Assembly: GCF_009834025.1 (NCBI RefSeq)
Contig: NZ_CP047156.1
Span: 3,804,067-3,868,066 of the forward strand
Direction of reading: 5' to 3'
Origin: Epidermidibacterium keratini
GTDB lineage: Bacteria; Actinomycetota; Actinomycetes; Mycobacteriales; Antricoccaceae
DNA: 64,000 bases
Shown: piece by piece, positions 52,958 through 61,897 of the stretch
Numbering within the stretch: the stretch's first letter is position 1
How the letters are laid out: each line of letters starts with the position of its first letter
Position numbers and translations under genes: made by a program
The notes under the pieces: generated by a model
What the model saw: the letters and a program-made list of their open reading frames with translations, nothing else
What the model was told of the DNA's origin: nothing
Databases searched by the model: none

Positions 52958-53863
52958 GTGAGTGAAACAAGCACCTCGACTCCGGTACACAGCCCCATCG
53001 CGACCGAGCCACTGCGGGCCTCGCTGTCGCCCTCGCGCGCGGGCGACTTCAAGACCTGCCCGCTGCTGTATCGCTTCCGCAGCATCGACCGGCTCCCGCA
53101 GAAGCCGACGTTGGCCACGAGCCGCGGCACCGTCGTTCACTCGGTTCTGGAGCGGCTGTTTGACCTGCCACAGGCCGAACGCACGATCGCGCGGGCCAGC
53201 GATCTCGTGCGCCCCGCGTGGGACGACCTGATCGCCGCTGAGCCGGAGATCGCCGAGCTGTTTGCCGACGATGCCGACGGCAGCGGCCTGGAGCGCTTCC
53301 TCACTCAGGCGCGTGCCCTGGTCTCGACGTACTTCCAGATGGAAGACCCGAGCCGCTTCGAGCCGTCTGGTCGCGAGCTGCTGGTCGAGACGACGGTCGG
53401 TGAGGGTGAGGGTCTGCTGCTGCGCGGCTACGTGGACCGCCTCGACGAGGCGCCCGACGGGCGCATCCGGGTCGTCGACTATAAGACCGGCGCAGCGCCG
53501 CGCGAGGCATTCGAGGCCAAGGCGCTGTTTCAGATGAAGTTCTACGCCCTGGTGATCTGGCGCAACACCGGCACGATCCCGGCGCAGCTGAAGCTGATGT
53601 ACCTGTCCGAGGGCGACTCGCTGATGTACTCGCCCGAGGAGCGCGAGCTGCTGTCGCTGGAACGCCAGCTCGGTGCGCTATGGGCCGCGATCGAGCGGTC
53701 GCTGCGGGCCGAGGAGTTCCGGGCAAACCCCAGCAAGCTGTGCGGCTGGTGCGACTTCAAGGACCTGTGCCCGGCGTACGGCGGCACTCCCCCGCCGTTC
53801 CCGCGTGAGCGTGTGGTCGATGTGGCGATTGACCGTCGCAGCGAGGGCGTCGGTACCGACTAG
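52958..53863 (+). CDS. RecB/Cas4-like PD-(D/E)XK nuclease with iron-sulphur Cys motif
   Basis: 301 residues from GTG 52958 (reads SETSTSTPVHSP). C34 in DFKTCPLLYRF plus C262, C265 and C271 in CGWCDFKDLC are spaced as in AddB/Cas4-type 4Fe-4S nucleases. The catalytic core is in DEAPDGRIRVVDYKTGAAP (Asp and Lys of the D-x-K motif) with LLVETTVGEGEGLLLRGYVDRLD supplying more acidic ligands. Probably a stand-alone exonuclease in DNA repair, in the position of Rv2119. The 3' end overlaps the HAD gene by four bases. Confidence 0.9.
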   Translation: MSETSTSTPVHSPIATEPLRASLSPSRAGDFKTCPLLYRFRSIDRLPQKPTLATSRGTVVHSVLERLFDLPQAERTIARASDLVRPAWDDLIAAEPEIAELFADDADGSGLERFLTQARALVSTYFQMEDPSRFEPSGRELLVETTVGEGEGLLLRGYVDRLDEAPDGRIRVVDYKTGAAPREAFEAKALFQMKFYALVIWRNTGTIPAQLKLMYLSEGDSLMYSPEERELLSLERQLGALWAAIERSLRAEEFRANPSKLCGWCDFKDLCPAYGGTPPPFPRERVVDVAIDRRSEGVGTD

Positions 53864-54507
53864 CGCGAGGTGAGCGGCAGCAGCTCGTCCAGGCTCGGGT
53901 CAGGTGGCAGCGCGGGCAGCTCAAGGATCCGCCCCGCATTCGGCCCGGTCGTGTAGACGGTGCACCCGGCATCGCGCCCGGACTGGGCTCCAGTCGCGGA
54001 GTCCTCGATCACGACGCAGCGCGAAGCGGGTACGCCGAGCACCTCAGCGGCGTGCAGGTACGGCCACGGGTCGGGCTTGGGGTGCACGACCTCGTCACCG
54101 GTCACGCTGAAGGCAAACGGCGCGGGCGCCGCGTCGATCACGATCTGAGCCATCTCGCGCCGCGACATCGTCACCAAGGCCGCCGGAATGCCGCGCTGCT
54201 GGCACTGCACCAGCAGGTCTCGGGTCGCTGAGACCCACGGCAGCTGCTCGCGCAGGTGCACCATCACCATTGACTCCAGGTGACCGATGATCTCCTCGAC
54301 GCCCATCGGTAGGCCGTAGCCGCGCAGGTGCTCGGCGGCTTGCTCCAAGGCCCAGCCGGTCAGCGCTTCAGCCTGCTCGGTGCTCCAGCTCAGCCCGTGC
54401 TCGGCCAGCAGCTGCGTCTCAGCGACGGCCCATAGCGGCTCGGTGTTGACCAGGGTGCCGTCCATGTCGAAGAGGACGGCGGCGGGCGTCGCGTCAGTGG
54501 GCGGCAA
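53860..54507 (-). CDS. HAD-superfamily hydrolase (beta-phosphoglucomutase-like)
   Basis: 215 residues from TTG 54507, which overlaps the end of metH by 14 bases. Motif I VLFDMDGTLVNTE (nucleophile Asp 14, acid/base Asp 16), motif II LVTMSRR, motif III with KPDPWPYLHAAEVLGV and motif IV VVIEDSATGAQSGRDAGC are all present. The alpha-helical cap sits between motifs I and II. Substrate unknown. A longer frame (to 54618) would extend into metH and is not needed. Confidence 0.85.
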   Translation of the reverse strand: MPPTDATPAAVLFDMDGTLVNTEPLWAVAETQLLAEHGLSWSTEQAEALTGWALEQAAEHLRGYGLPMGVEEIIGHLESMVMVHLREQLPWVSATRDLLVQCQQRGIPAALVTMSRREMAQIVIDAAPAPFAFSVTGDEVVHPKPDPWPYLHAAEVLGVPASRCVVIEDSATGAQSGRDAGCTVYTTGPNAGRILELPALPPDPSLDELLPLTSR

Positions 54508-57500
54508 AGTACTTGGCCTCCGGGTGGTGGCAGATGAGTGCGGACGTGGACTGCTCGGGATGCAGCTGGAAGCCTTCCGATAGCTCGACGCCGATCCGAT
54601 CAGGCTGCAGGAGCTCAAGCAGTGCGACCTGCTGCTCGAGGTCCGGGCAGGCCGGGTAGCCGAAGGCGAACCGCGCGCCGCGGTAGCCGAGCTTGAAGTA
54701 GTCCTCCAGCTTGGCCGGGTCCTCGGCGTCGGCGTTCACCCCGTCGCCGAAGGTCAGCTCAGAGCGGATGCGCTTATGCCAGTACTCGGCCAGCGCTTCG
54801 GTCAGCTGCACCGACAGCCCGTGCAGCTCCAGATAGTCGCGGTAATGGTTGCCGGCAAACAGCTCCGCCGACTCCTGCGAGATCTGCGATCCCATGGTCA
54901 CGATGTCGAACGCGATGACGTCTGGACGGCCCTCGGCGTCTGCCTGCTCGCGGGAGCGGAAGAAGTCGGCGAGGCACAGGTGCCGGTCACGGCGCTGACG
55001 CGGGAAGGAAAAGCGGGCCCGGTCGTTGCCGGCCTCGTCGAGTACGACGACGTCGTTGCCCTCTGAGACACATGGGAAGTAGCCGTAGGTGACGGCGGCG
55101 TCGTTGAGCCCGTCGGTGTGGATCCGCTCCAGCCACTGCCGCAGCCGCGGGCGGCCCTCAGTCTCGACAAGCTCCTCGTACGACGGGCCGTCATTGCCGC
55201 GCGCGCCGCGCAGTCCCCACTGTCCGAGGAACGTCGCGCGTTCGTCGAGCATGCTCGCGAAGTCGGCGAGCGGGATGCCACGCACGACCCGCGAGCCCCA
55301 GAAGGGTGGTGTGGGCACCGGGTTGTCGGTCGCGACATCGGAACGGGTCACCGGCTCGGCGGGCTCCTCTTCGGCGGCCCGGCGTTCCTCGGCGATCCGC
55401 AGGGAGCGTTCGCGACGCGCCTTACGCTCGCGCTGCTTGGCCTGCTCCTCTTCGCTGCGCACGGTGCCCTGTGCCCCGCTGCGTCGCGCCTGCATCACCG
55501 AGTCCATCAGCCGCAGGCCCTCGAAGGCATCGCGGGCATAGAAGACGTCGGCGTCGTACACCTCGTCGAGGTCGTCCTCCACATAGCTGCGAGTGAGTGC
55601 GGCGCCGCCGAGGATGACGGGGTACTCGCTTGAGAGCCCACGAGCGTTGAGCTCCTGGAGGTTCTCTTTCATGATGACCGTGGACTTGACCAGCAGCCCG
55701 GACATGCCGATGACGTCGGCCCGCGCGCCTTGCGCCGCATCGACGATTGCCGATATTGGTTGCTTGATGCCGATATTGACGACGTTGTAGCCGTTGTTGC
55801 TCAGGATGATGTCGACCAGGTTCTTGCCGATGTCGTGGACATCGCCCTTGACGGTGGCGAGCACGATCGTGCCCTTGCCGTCGTCATCGGTCTTTTCCAT
55901 GTGCGGCTCGAGGTAGGCCACGGCGGTCTTCATCACTTCGGCGGACTGCAGGACGAAAGGCAGCTGCATCTGCCCCGAGCCAAACAGCTCGCCGACCGTC
56001 TTCATCCCGTTCAGCAGGTATTCATTGATGATCTTCAATGGAGAGTGCTGCTGCATCGCCTCGTCGAGGTCGGCTTCGAGCCCGTTGCGCTCACCGTCGA
56101 TGATCCGGCGCGCCAGCCGCTCCTCAAGAGGCAGCGCGGCAAGCTCGGCGGCCCGAGACTCCGCCGTACCTGCGAGCTTGACGCCCTCAAACAAACCCAA
56201 GAACTCCTGCAGCGGGTCGTACGCCGAGCCGTCGTCGCGGGTGCCGCGGCGGTCGTAGATGAGGTCGAGTGCGACCTCACGTGGCCGGTCGTCGATCTTC
56301 GACATCGGCAGGATCTTGCTGGCGTGCAGGATCGCACTGTCGAGGCCGGCCTCCTGGCACTCGTGCAGGAACACCGAGTTGAGCACCTGACGCGCGGCCG
56401 GGTTGAGCCCGAACGACACGTTCGAGAGCCCGAGCGTGGTGTGCACCCGCGGGCGGCGCTCCTTGAGCTGGCGGATCGCCTCGATCGTCTCCAGCGCGTC
56501 GCGCCGGCTCTCCTCCTGGCCAGTGGCGATCGTGAAGGTCAGGGTGTCGACGATGATGTCCTCGTCGAGCAGCCCCCACTCGGTGGTCAGCGCATCGATG
56601 ATCCGCTCGGCGATCGCGACCTTGTCCTTCGCCGTACGCGCCTGACCCTTTTCGTCGATCGTCAGGGCGACGACGGCGGCGCCGTGCTCCTTGACGATCG
56701 GCAGCAGCCGGCTCCAGCGGGAGTCCGGCCCGTCGCCGTCCTCGAGGTTGACCGAGTTGATGATGCTGCGCCCGCCCAGCATCTCCAGGCCGGCCTCGAT
56801 GACCGGCACCTCGGTGGAGTCGAGCATGATCGGCAACGTCGACGCGGTGGCGAACCGGCCGGCGAGCTCGCGCATGTCGGCGGCGCCGTCGCGACCGACG
56901 TAGTCGACGCAGAGGTCGATGACGTGCGAGCCGTCACGGGCGAGCCCGCGCGCGACCTCCACGCAGTCTTCGTAGCGCCCTTCGAGCATGGCCTCACGGA
57001 ACGCCTTGCTGCCGTTGGTGTTGGTGCGTTCGCCGACGAGCAGCACGCCCGCGTCTTGTTCGTAGGGCACGGCTTGGTAGACCGAGGAGACGCCGGACTC
57101 TGGCTTCGGGTCGCGAGCGGCCGGCTCGCGACTCTCAATGGCGCGTCGGGTCGCGGTGATGTGCTCCGGCGTGGTGCCGCAGCAGCCACCCACGAGACGC
57201 AACCCGAACTCGCTCACGAAATCTGCGGTTGCCTCCGCCAGCCCGTCGGGGCTGAGTGGATAGCTCGCGCCATCCGGACCCAGGACCGGGAGCCCGGCGT
57301 TCGGCATCACCGAGACCGGCAGCGGTGAGTGCTGCGACAGGAACCGCAGGTGCTCACCCATCTCGTCCGGCCCGGTCGCGCAGTTCAGACCGAGTACGTC
57401 GATGCCCAGCGGCACGAGGGCGTTCAACGCGGCGCCGATCTCGCTGCCGACGAGCATCGTTCCGGTGGTCTCCATGGTCACGTGGCAGATCACGGGCACG

Positions 57501-58057
57501 TCGCGTCCGCGGGCGGCCATGGCACGACGGGCACCGATGATCGCGGCCTTCGCCTGCAGCAGGTCCTGGCAGGTCTCGATCAGCACCGCATCGATGCCGC
57601 CTTCGAGCATGCCTTCGACCTGTTCCTGGTAGGCATCGCGCAGGGTCGCGAAGGGCGCGTGACCGAGCGTTGGCAGCTTCGTGCCCGGCCCGACCGAGCC
57701 CAGCACCCACCGCGGGTCTTCCGGCGTACTCGCCGCGTCGGCGGCCTCCCGCGCGATTCGGGCACCGGCCTCGGCCAGCTCAAAGATCCGGTCGCTGATG
57801 CCGTATTCGCCGAGGTTGGCGTAGTTGGCGCCAAACGTGTTGGTCTCGATCGCCATCGCCCCGGCTTCGAGATAGCGATCGTGGATCTGGCGTACGACGT
57901 CCGGGCGGGTGACGTTGAGGATCTCGTTACAGCCTTCGTGCTGCTCGAAGTCGTCCAGCGTGAGCTCGAACGACTGCAGCATGGTGCCCATCGCGCCGTC
58001 GGCGACGATGACGCGACGGCGCAGGTCTTCTAGCAGATTCGTAGGCTCGGCAGACAC
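54494..58057 (-). CDS. metH: Cobalamin-dependent methionine synthase
   Basis: 1187 residues from GTG 58057. Homocysteine-binding domain 1-320 with zinc Cys in LVGGCCGTTPEHI near 291, pterin-binding domain about 340-620 (VGERTNTNGSKAFREAML; TLGLSNVSFGLNPAAR), cobalamin cap and B12 domain about 640-880 with KGDVHDIGKNLVDIIL, and the SAM-activation domain from about 900 to the end (VTYGYFPC; RFSFPRQRRDRHLCLADFF). Needs B12; no cobalamin riboswitch is seen because a TAGGCT hexamer lies just six bases before the start. Confidence 0.95.
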   Translation of the reverse strand: MSAEPTNLLEDLRRRVIVADGAMGTMLQSFELTLDDFEQHEGCNEILNVTRPDVVRQIHDRYLEAGAMAIETNTFGANYANLGEYGISDRIFELAEAGARIAREAADAASTPEDPRWVLGSVGPGTKLPTLGHAPFATLRDAYQEQVEGMLEGGIDAVLIETCQDLLQAKAAIIGARRAMAARGRDVPVICHVTMETTGTMLVGSEIGAALNALVPLGIDVLGLNCATGPDEMGEHLRFLSQHSPLPVSVMPNAGLPVLGPDGASYPLSPDGLAEATADFVSEFGLRLVGGCCGTTPEHITATRRAIESREPAARDPKPESGVSSVYQAVPYEQDAGVLLVGERTNTNGSKAFREAMLEGRYEDCVEVARGLARDGSHVIDLCVDYVGRDGAADMRELAGRFATASTLPIMLDSTEVPVIEAGLEMLGGRSIINSVNLEDGDGPDSRWSRLLPIVKEHGAAVVALTIDEKGQARTAKDKVAIAERIIDALTTEWGLLDEDIIVDTLTFTIATGQEESRRDALETIEAIRQLKERRPRVHTTLGLSNVSFGLNPAARQVLNSVFLHECQEAGLDSAILHASKILPMSKIDDRPREVALDLIYDRRGTRDDGSAYDPLQEFLGLFEGVKLAGTAESRAAELAALPLEERLARRIIDGERNGLEADLDEAMQQHSPLKIINEYLLNGMKTVGELFGSGQMQLPFVLQSAEVMKTAVAYLEPHMEKTDDDGKGTIVLATVKGDVHDIGKNLVDIILSNNGYNVVNIGIKQPISAIVDAAQGARADVIGMSGLLVKSTVIMKENLQELNARGLSSEYPVILGGAALTRSYVEDDLDEVYDADVFYARDAFEGLRLMDSVMQARRSGAQGTVRSEEEQAKQRERKARRERSLRIAEERRAAEEEPAEPVTRSDVATDNPVPTPPFWGSRVVRGIPLADFASMLDERATFLGQWGLRGARGNDGPSYEELVETEGRPRLRQWLERIHTDGLNDAAVTYGYFPCVSEGNDVVVLDEAGNDRARFSFPRQRRDRHLCLADFFRSREQADAEGRPDVIAFDIVTMGSQISQESAELFAGNHYRDYLELHGLSVQLTEALAEYWHKRIRSELTFGDGVNADAEDPAKLEDYFKLGYRGARFAFGYPACPDLEQQVALLELLQPDRIGVELSEGFQLHPEQSTSALICHHPEAKYFAAH

Positions 58058-58063
58058 CGGACC

Positions 58064-58069
58064 AGCCTA
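58064..58069 (-). promoter_or_regulatory. -10 hexamer of metH
   Basis: TAGGCT on the minus strand, ending six bases before GTG 58057; this excludes a long riboswitch leader from this promoter. Confidence 0.55.
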
Positions 58070-58094
58070 CGCGGACCTGTGCGAGCGCTACGCC

Positions 58095-58100
58095 TACCCT
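58095..58100 (+). promoter_or_regulatory. -10 hexamer of the PAC2 gene
   Basis: TACCCT on the plus strand, ending seven bases before GTG 58108. Identical to the hexamer before the RecB-like gene. Confidence 0.5.
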
Positions 58101-58107
58101 AGGCAGG

Positions 58108-58959
58108 GTGATCGACGACGATTTTGAGGCCGACCTCACCTCACCGGTGCTTATTGCCGCGTTTTCTGGATGGAACGACGCTGCGCGCGCCGCGTCCGGC
58201 GTCGTCGAGCATCTGGAGCTGAGCTGGGATGCCCGCCCGCTGGCCTCGATGGATCCGCAGGATTACTACGACTTCCAAGTCAACCGTCCGACGGTCTCGC
58301 TCATCGACGGCGTGATTCGCCGCATGGAGTGGCCGACCACGCACGTGTCGGTGTGCCGGCCGCCGCGTTCAGATCGCGACGTGCTCTTCGTGCGCGGACC
58401 CGAGCCCAACTTCCACTGGGCGGCGTACTGCGAGGACCTCCTAGACGTGGCCCGCCAGACCGGGGTCGAGAAGGTCGTGCTGCTCGGCGCCATGCACATG
58501 CAGACCCACTACCGCAGCCGCGTGCCGGTCACCGGATCGGCGTACGACGGCCCGTCGGCGACCCGGTTTGGTGCCGAGCACACCCGATACGAGGGGCCCG
58601 CCGGCATCACCGCGGTGCTCCACGACGCGTGCGTGCGGGCTGGACTGCCTGCCGTGTCGTTTTGGGCCGGCGTGCCCTACTACCTACCGTGGGACGCGTG
58701 GGTTCCGGCGACGTTAGCGCTGCTGCATCGGGTCGAGGACGTGCTCGACATGCCGATTCCGGTCGGCACCCTGCCCGAGCAGGCCGATGACGCGCGGTCG
58801 CGCGCGCAGGCTGCCATCGAGGCAGATCCCGAGCTCAGTGCCCACCTGGAGCAGATTGTCGAGCAGCCCGAAGACCCGCTCGCCGACGCCAGCGGAGATG
58901 ACCTCGCCGAGGAGTTCGAGCGCTACCTGCGCCGCCGCTCCGACGAAGCTGACGACTGA
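58108..58959 (+). CDS. PAC2-family protein (proteasome-assembly-chaperone-like)
   Basis: 283 residues from GTG 58108. PVLIAAFSGWNDAARAASGVVEHL near 13, DYYDFQVNRPTVSLIDG near 53, VEKVVLLGAMHMQTHYRSRVPVTGSAYD near 120 and GLPAVSFWAGVPYYLPW near 180 are PAC2-family features. The same protein sits next to metH in M. tuberculosis (Rv2125). Eukaryotic PAC2 helps assemble 20S proteasomes, and the PrcAB genes here are nearby, but a direct role is not shown. Divergent from metH. Confidence 0.9.
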   Translation: MIDDDFEADLTSPVLIAAFSGWNDAARAASGVVEHLELSWDARPLASMDPQDYYDFQVNRPTVSLIDGVIRRMEWPTTHVSVCRPPRSDRDVLFVRGPEPNFHWAAYCEDLLDVARQTGVEKVVLLGAMHMQTHYRSRVPVTGSAYDGPSATRFGAEHTRYEGPAGITAVLHDACVRAGLPAVSFWAGVPYYLPWDAWVPATLALLHRVEDVLDMPIPVGTLPEQADDARSRAQAAIEADPELSAHLEQIVEQPEDPLADASGDDLAEEFERYLRRRSDEADD

Positions 58960-58968
58960 GCCGCGCCG

Positions 58969-59634
58969 ATGGTCGCTGACTTCTTCGGACATCTCCTGCC
59001 TCTCGCGCTGATCGGCGCCGTGAGCCCGGTGATGCTGCTCAACGCCTTCCGCGTCACCGGTAGCGGCGGCGCGCGTGCCGGCGCTCGGTTTGCCGCAGGC
59101 GCGGCCCTCGTGCTCGTGGTCATCGGCGTCGCGGCGATGGGCATCATGGGCGCCGCCGCGTCGCAGGAGCTCACGCGGGCGCTGGCCTCGCGTGTCGTCG
59201 ACGTCGTTCTCGCCCTGCTGGTGATCGGCTACGGGATCTGGCAGCTGCGTGACCGCCGCCAGGCCGAGCACACGGCTCGGGAGGCGCAGACCCCCGCGAC
59301 GACGAAGGGCGGCGGGTTTGGCGCGGGTGTCATCGGGATGCTCACCAACTTCACGACGCTGCCGCTGTTCTTGTCTGCCGCCCAGCATCTCGGTGCTCAG
59401 AGCGAGCCGTTTGCCCTGAAGCTGCCGATTCTCGCCGTCCTCATCGTCGTCGTCGCGACGCCGAGCTGGCTGCCGTTCGCGCTGAGCGTGCTAAAACGCG
59501 GCCGCACGGTGCGCATCAAGGCCTCGACCGAGCGCAAGGTGCAGTCGGTGACCGGCGCGGTATCGATCGGCGCCTGCCTCATCGGCGGCGCACTCATCCT
59601 CGTGCACGTCGCCTTGGGCGGTCACGCCGGATAA
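58969..59634 (+). CDS. GAP/LysE-like membrane protein
   Basis: 221 residues from ATG 58969. About six hydrophobic segments, including LLPLALIGAVSPVMLLNAFRVTG (LysE-like first helix with a Pro), FAAGAALVLVVIGVAAMGIMG, VVDVVLALLVIGYGIWQL, AVLIVVVATPSWLPFALSVL and a last helix from 190 on. The pattern resembles the GAP (Sap) and LysE transporter superfamily, so small-molecule or lipid export is possible. No cargo evidence. Confidence 0.75.
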   Translation: MVADFFGHLLPLALIGAVSPVMLLNAFRVTGSGGARAGARFAAGAALVLVVIGVAAMGIMGAAASQELTRALASRVVDVVLALLVIGYGIWQLRDRRQAEHTAREAQTPATTKGGGFGAGVIGMLTNFTTLPLFLSAAQHLGAQSEPFALKLPILAVLIVVVATPSWLPFALSVLKRGRTVRIKASTERKVQSVTGAVSIGACLIGGALILVHVALGGHAG

Positions 59635-59662
59635 CACCGAACTTGTGGCGTTCGCCGACTCC

Positions 59663-59689
59663 TTAACACCCCGTTCATGTCGTCGTCAC
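59663..59689 (+). promoter_or_regulatory. Candidate PHO box (PhoP direct repeats) upstream of phoX
   Basis: TTAAC (59663), TTCAT (59674) and GTCAC (59685) are spaced exactly 11 bases apart, as in the direct repeats that PhoP binds in actinobacteria (GTTCA-type units). It lies about 60 bases before the PhoX start. Confidence 0.4.
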
Positions 59690-59745
59690 TATCGCGTCGT
59701 GTGGTCTCCCTAGTTTCGGCAGAGTCCGTTTCCGATGGAGGTCTC

Positions 59746-61779
59746 ATGTCCCTGGGCCAGTTCCGGCGCTCGTTGCTGCCGGTAGTCACCCGCCATTCCA
59801 ATAGGTCTGCGTTGACGTGCCGGATGCGTTGTGGCGACGCATGCTCGCACGACGTACCCAACACCTCGGCCAACCCGTACTTCGGCGACATCCTCGCCGC
59901 GGGAATCTCGCGCCGTCGGGTGCTGCAGGTCGGCGTCGCCGGCGGCGCGGTCGCCGCAGGGTCGATGCTGGCCACTCCGGCCGCCGCCAAGCCAAAGAGC
60001 CCGACCGACGCCGCTCCGGGCCTGCGCTTCGAGCCGATCGCGCCGCAGACGACCGACAGCGTGGTCATCCCGAACGGCTACGAGCAGGACGTCGTGATTC
60101 GCTGGGGCGACCCGCTCTTCTCCGACGCGCCGGGCTTCGACGCGCTCGCTCAGACTGCCGCGGCCCAGCAGCGCCAGTTCGGCTACAACAACGACTATCT
60201 CGGCGTACTCGAGATCGCCAAGGGTCAGTACCTGCTGCTGGTCAACCACGAGTACACCGACGAATACATCATGTTTCCGGCGTACGACCCGCAGAACCCG
60301 ACCCGCGAGCAGGTCGAGATCGCGTGGGCCGCACACGGGCTCAGCGTCGTCGCGGTCACCGGCGATCCCAAGGGCGGCGCGCTCGAGCCGGTCATCGACC
60401 ATCAGCTCAACCGGCGCATCCACACCTCCACCGAGTTCGAGCTGACCGGCCCGGCCGCCGGGCATCCGCTGCTGCAGACCAGCGCCGATGCGACCGGCAC
60501 GAAGGTGCTCGGCACGCTCAACAACTGCAGTGGCGGCATCACCCCGTGGGGCACCTGGCTGACCGCCGAGGAGAACTTCAACCAGTACTTCGCCAACGCC
60601 AATACGGTGACCGACCCGACGACCGCCGCGCGGCTCGCGCGCTACGGCATCAGCGGTGGCGAGTCCGAGCGCAAGTGGGAGCGCTACGACTCGCGCTTCG
60701 ACCTGTCGGTCGAGCCCAACGAGGTCAACCGGTTCGGCTGGATCGTCGAGGTCGACCCGCAGGATCCGACCTCGACGCCGAAGAAGCGCACCGCGCTGGG
60801 TCGCTTCAAGCACGAGGCGGCCAACGTCCGAGTCGGCGCTAACGGCCGGGTGGCGGCGTACCTCGGCGACGACGAGCGATTTGACTACCTCTACAAGTAC
60901 GTCTCGGATGGCGCCGTCGACACCTCGGGTACGGTGGCCGCTCGCGCCAACAACGCGACGCTGCTCGACCAGGGCACGCTGTATGTCGCTCGCTTCACCG
61001 GCAACTCCCCGGCCAGCGAGATCACCGGCACCGGCGCGCTGCCGTCGGACGGCGCGTTCGATGGCACCGGTGAGTGGATCAAGCTCGCCAGCGGCAGCAC
61101 GTCGTACGTCGCGGGAATGACGGCCGAGGAGGTCTACCTCTTCACCCGGCAGGCCGCGGACGCGGTCGGCGCGACGAAGATGGACCGTCCCGAGGACGTC
61201 GAGCCGAGCCCGAACACCGGCAAGGTGTACGTCGCGCTGACGAACAACTCCAAGCGCACCACGGCCGACGAAGCCAACCCGCGCACCTCCAACAAGCACG
61301 GTCACGTCCTGGAGCTGACCGAGACCGCGGGCGATGTCGCGGCCGAGACCTTCTTCTGGGACCTGCTGCTGGTGTGCGGTGACCCGAACGATCCGGGCAC
61401 CTACTTCGCCGGGTTCGACAAGTCGCAGGTGTCGCCGATCTCGTGCCCGGACAACGTCGCGTTCGACCGCTTCGGCAACCTGTGGATCGCCACCGACGGC
61501 AACGCGCTCGGCGCGCACGATGGCCTCTACGGCGTCGCGGTCGAGGGCAAGTACCGCGGACAGGTGCGTCAGTTCCTGTCGGTGCCCAACGGCGCGGAGA
61601 CGTGCGGCCCGGTGGTGACCAAGGAGCGGGTGTTCGTCAACGTGCAGCACCCTGGCGAGACCGACGACGCCACCTTCGAAAACCCGACGTCGAACTGGCC
61701 CGACGGCGGCAGCTCGGTGCCCCGGCCCTCCGTGGTGACCGTGTGGCGCAGCGGCAAGAACGGCCAGATCGGCCAATAG
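59746..61779 (+). CDS. phoX: PhoX-family (DUF839) phosphatase with Tat signal
   Basis: 677 residues from ATG 59746 with GGAGG four bases upstream. A twin-arginine signal SRRRVLQVGVAGGAVAAGSMLATPAAA is preceded by a Cys/Arg-rich 55-residue N-terminus. The DUF839 core has LVNHEYTDEYIMFPAY near 164, NNCSGGITPWGTWLTAEENFNQYF near 260, GRFKHEAANVRVGANGRVAAYLGDDERFDYLYKYVS near 345 and RPEDVEPSPNTGKVYVALTNNSKRT near 484, with the acidic ligands that bind calcium and iron in PhoX. A secreted alkaline phosphatase is likely. The symbol follows family membership. Confidence 0.85.
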   Translation: MSLGQFRRSLLPVVTRHSNRSALTCRMRCGDACSHDVPNTSANPYFGDILAAGISRRRVLQVGVAGGAVAAGSMLATPAAAKPKSPTDAAPGLRFEPIAPQTTDSVVIPNGYEQDVVIRWGDPLFSDAPGFDALAQTAAAQQRQFGYNNDYLGVLEIAKGQYLLLVNHEYTDEYIMFPAYDPQNPTREQVEIAWAAHGLSVVAVTGDPKGGALEPVIDHQLNRRIHTSTEFELTGPAAGHPLLQTSADATGTKVLGTLNNCSGGITPWGTWLTAEENFNQYFANANTVTDPTTAARLARYGISGGESERKWERYDSRFDLSVEPNEVNRFGWIVEVDPQDPTSTPKKRTALGRFKHEAANVRVGANGRVAAYLGDDERFDYLYKYVSDGAVDTSGTVAARANNATLLDQGTLYVARFTGNSPASEITGTGALPSDGAFDGTGEWIKLASGSTSYVAGMTAEEVYLFTRQAADAVGATKMDRPEDVEPSPNTGKVYVALTNNSKRTTADEANPRTSNKHGHVLELTETAGDVAAETFFWDLLLVCGDPNDPGTYFAGFDKSQVSPISCPDNVAFDRFGNLWIATDGNALGAHDGLYGVAVEGKYRGQVRQFLSVPNGAETCGPVVTKERVFVNVQHPGETDDATFENPTSNWPDGGSSVPRPSVVTVWRSGKNGQIGQ

Positions 61780-61835
61780 CACATCGCGGGCGGTACGCCG
61801 GACTTATCCACAGTCCGGCGTACCCTCACGCCCAT

Positions 61836-61890
61836 CTGCGGTGGAACCTGTAGCGCTAATCGCCCGATAGCGTTACAGGTTCCACCGCAG
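61836..61890. terminator. Long hairpin between convergent phoX and mshC
   Basis: 23-bp arms (61836-61858 and 61868-61890, one G-U pair) around a nine-base loop. It ends eight bases before the mshC stop and 57 bp after phoX. Its outer stem and flanks (CCCATCTGCGG...CCGCAGGTCGCG) match those at 49802. Likely bidirectional termination. Confidence 0.75.
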
Positions 61891-61897
61891 GTCGCGT

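Noticed and set aside
51803-53140. M50 protease extended to 445 residues
   Set aside because: The extra 80 residues are low complexity and run antisense over the start of the RecB-like gene. GTG 52900 has a TACCAT hexamer at leaderless distance.
55730-57328. A 532-codon plus-strand frame opposite metH
   Set aside because: Antisense shadow of metH; no start context and no recognisable domain, while metH motifs are complete.
58058-58107. Cobalamin riboswitch upstream of metH
   Set aside because: Only 50 bases separate metH from the divergent PAC2 gene and the -10 is six bases from the start, so there is no room for a B12-sensing leader.
59710-61782. A 690-codon frame on the minus strand opposite phoX
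   Set aside because: It is the GC-rich antisense shadow of phoX: composition is Arg/Val/Leu heavy without domain motifs, and phoX has a clear Tat signal and conserved core.
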